Source: Pseudomonas haemolytica (GTDB taxonomy: Bacteria; Pseudomonadota; Gammaproteobacteria; Pseudomonadales; Pseudomonadaceae). Taken from it: DNA of 64,000 nt. The DNA lies in contig NZ_VOIW01000001.1 of the NCBI RefSeq assembly GCF_009659625.1, forward strand, positions 434,001 through 498,000, given 5' to 3'. How positions within the stretch are numbered: position 1 is the stretch's first letter; every line of letters begins with the position of its first letter. Positions 63,342 through 64,000 of the stretch are shown here, piece by piece. Both the position numbers and the translations under genes were made by a program. The notes beneath the pieces were generated by a model. That model worked only from the letters and a program-made list of their open reading frames with translations, did not search any database and was not told the DNA's origin.

Positions 63342-64000
63342 TTAGTAAGCAGGCATCAGGCTGCGTTGTCCGGCTTGCAGTAACTGGGCGAAATCCTCGG
63401 CGGCCACGGCTTTACTGAACAGGAACCCCTGGCCTTCCTCGCACTGGTGGGCTTTGAGGAACACCAATTGCTCAACGGTTTCCACGCCTTCGGCGATGAT
63501 GTTCAGGTCCAGGCTTTTACCCAGGCTGATGATGGCGCTGATCAGTTGCGCATCCTGGCTGTTTTCACTCAAGCCGCGAATGAACGATTGATCGATCTTC
63601 AGTACATCAATGGGAAAGCGCCGCAGGTAGCTGAGGCTGGAATACCCGGTGCCGAAGTCGTCGATGGACAGCCGCACCCCCAAGGTTTTGATGCGTCGAA
63701 GGGTGGTCAACGTGTCTTCGGCGTTTTGCATCAATACCCGTTCGGTGATCTCCAGCTCCAGTAAATGCGGGGCCAGGCCCGTACGCTCAAGGATCTCCAC
63801 CAGATTGGCGACAAAATTGCGCTGGCGAAAATCAATCGCCGAGATATTCACCGAGATGCAGATAGGCGGCAGGCCGGCGACCTGCCAGGCGCGCGCTTGC
63901 TCACAGGCCTGGCGCAACACCCATTGGCTTAACGGCACGATCAGGCCGCTGTCTTCGGCCACGGGAATGAAGGCCGAGGGGTAGATCCAGCCGTGGTCGG
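63342..64000 (-). CDS. EAL-domain c-di-GMP phosphodiesterase (C-terminal part, runs off window)
   Basis: The gene enters from the right edge, and about 219 codons are seen before the stop at 63342. They cover most of the EAL domain after the EAL motif itself: DHGWIYPSAFIPVAEDSG, CISVNISAIDFRQ, ELEITERVLM, LSIDDFGTGYSSL, LKIDQSFIRG, and IIAEGVETVEQ, ending CEEGQGFLFSKAV. All metal and substrate residues visible in this part are intact, so hydrolysis of c-di-GMP is expected. N-terminal sensor and possible GGDEF domains are outside the window. It is the first visible gene of the operon with the peroxidase and two kinases. Confidence 0.92.
   Translation of the reverse strand, partial: DHGWIYPSAFIPVAEDSGLIVPLSQWVLRQACEQARAWQVAGLPPICISVNISAIDFRQRNFVANLVEILERTGLAPHLLELEITERVLMQNAEDTLTTLRRIKTLGVRLSIDDFGTGYSSLSYLRRFPIDVLKIDQSFIRGLSENSQDAQLISAIISLGKSLDLNIIAEGVETVEQLVFLKAHQCEEGQGFLFSKAVAAEDFAQLLQAGQRSLMPAY

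Overview
The window looks like a chromosome segment of a fluorescent pseudomonad (Pseudomonas fluorescens group). The support is the set of recognisable proteins (CmoA/CmoB, a second Lon protease, membrane-bound PQQ glucose dehydrogenase, a ZnuD-type receptor, Zur-type L31), the high-GC coding style, and many copies of the Pseudomonas REP sequence (core GCGAGCAAGCCCGCTCCCAC) arranged as inverted pairs between genes. No rRNA, tRNA, CRISPR array or intact transposase gene was seen.

Layout. 1-2.6 kb: start of cmoB, cmoA, a small orphan, and a YhhN membrane protein coupled to a chagasin-like lipoprotein. 2.8-10.2 kb: a Lon-family protease, a c-di-GMP signalling protein, and a PLP decarboxylase with a 2OG-Fe(II) oxygenase. 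10.4-18.6 kb: glucose dehydrogenase, a TonB-dependent zinc receptor behind a Zur-like operator, two small genes, a repeat-rich 880-bp gap, and a YqjH/YqjI-type ferric reductase and PadR regulator pair. 19.0-26.0 kb: a complete CS1/CFA/cable-pilus type (alpha) chaperone-usher operon with two tip-adhesin paralogues whose last 149 residues are nearly identical. 26.1-53.7 kb: an accessory block with four giant toxin-like proteins (about 1560-1730 aa). They carry different C-terminal ends: LRR plus NEL ubiquitin ligase, no recognised end domain, a Cys-His-Asp hydrolase, and an HExxH metallopeptidase. A class A PBP-like protein, an amino-acid permease and an M3 peptidase lie between them. 53.7-58.7 kb: OpgC, a 274-bp MITE-like palindromic element, a cupin/ABM/FMN-oxidoreductase operon, and an orphan with weak type III-related hints. 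58.8-64 kb: zinc-independent L31 behind a second Zur-like box, and a tightly overlapping signalling operon (EAL protein, di-haem peroxidase, two histidine kinases).

How the parts fit. The fimbriae (adhesion) and the giant proteins (ubiquitin ligase, cysteine hydrolase, metalloprotease) suggest interaction with eukaryotic hosts. The giant proteins share a recurring short module ending in an LYxPxxG-like motif and a single central hydrophobic segment. I infer a family of modular toxins with one delivery scaffold and interchangeable catalytic ends; no secretion system is visible in the window. The two Zur-like sites tie the receptor and the L31 gene into one zinc-starvation response.
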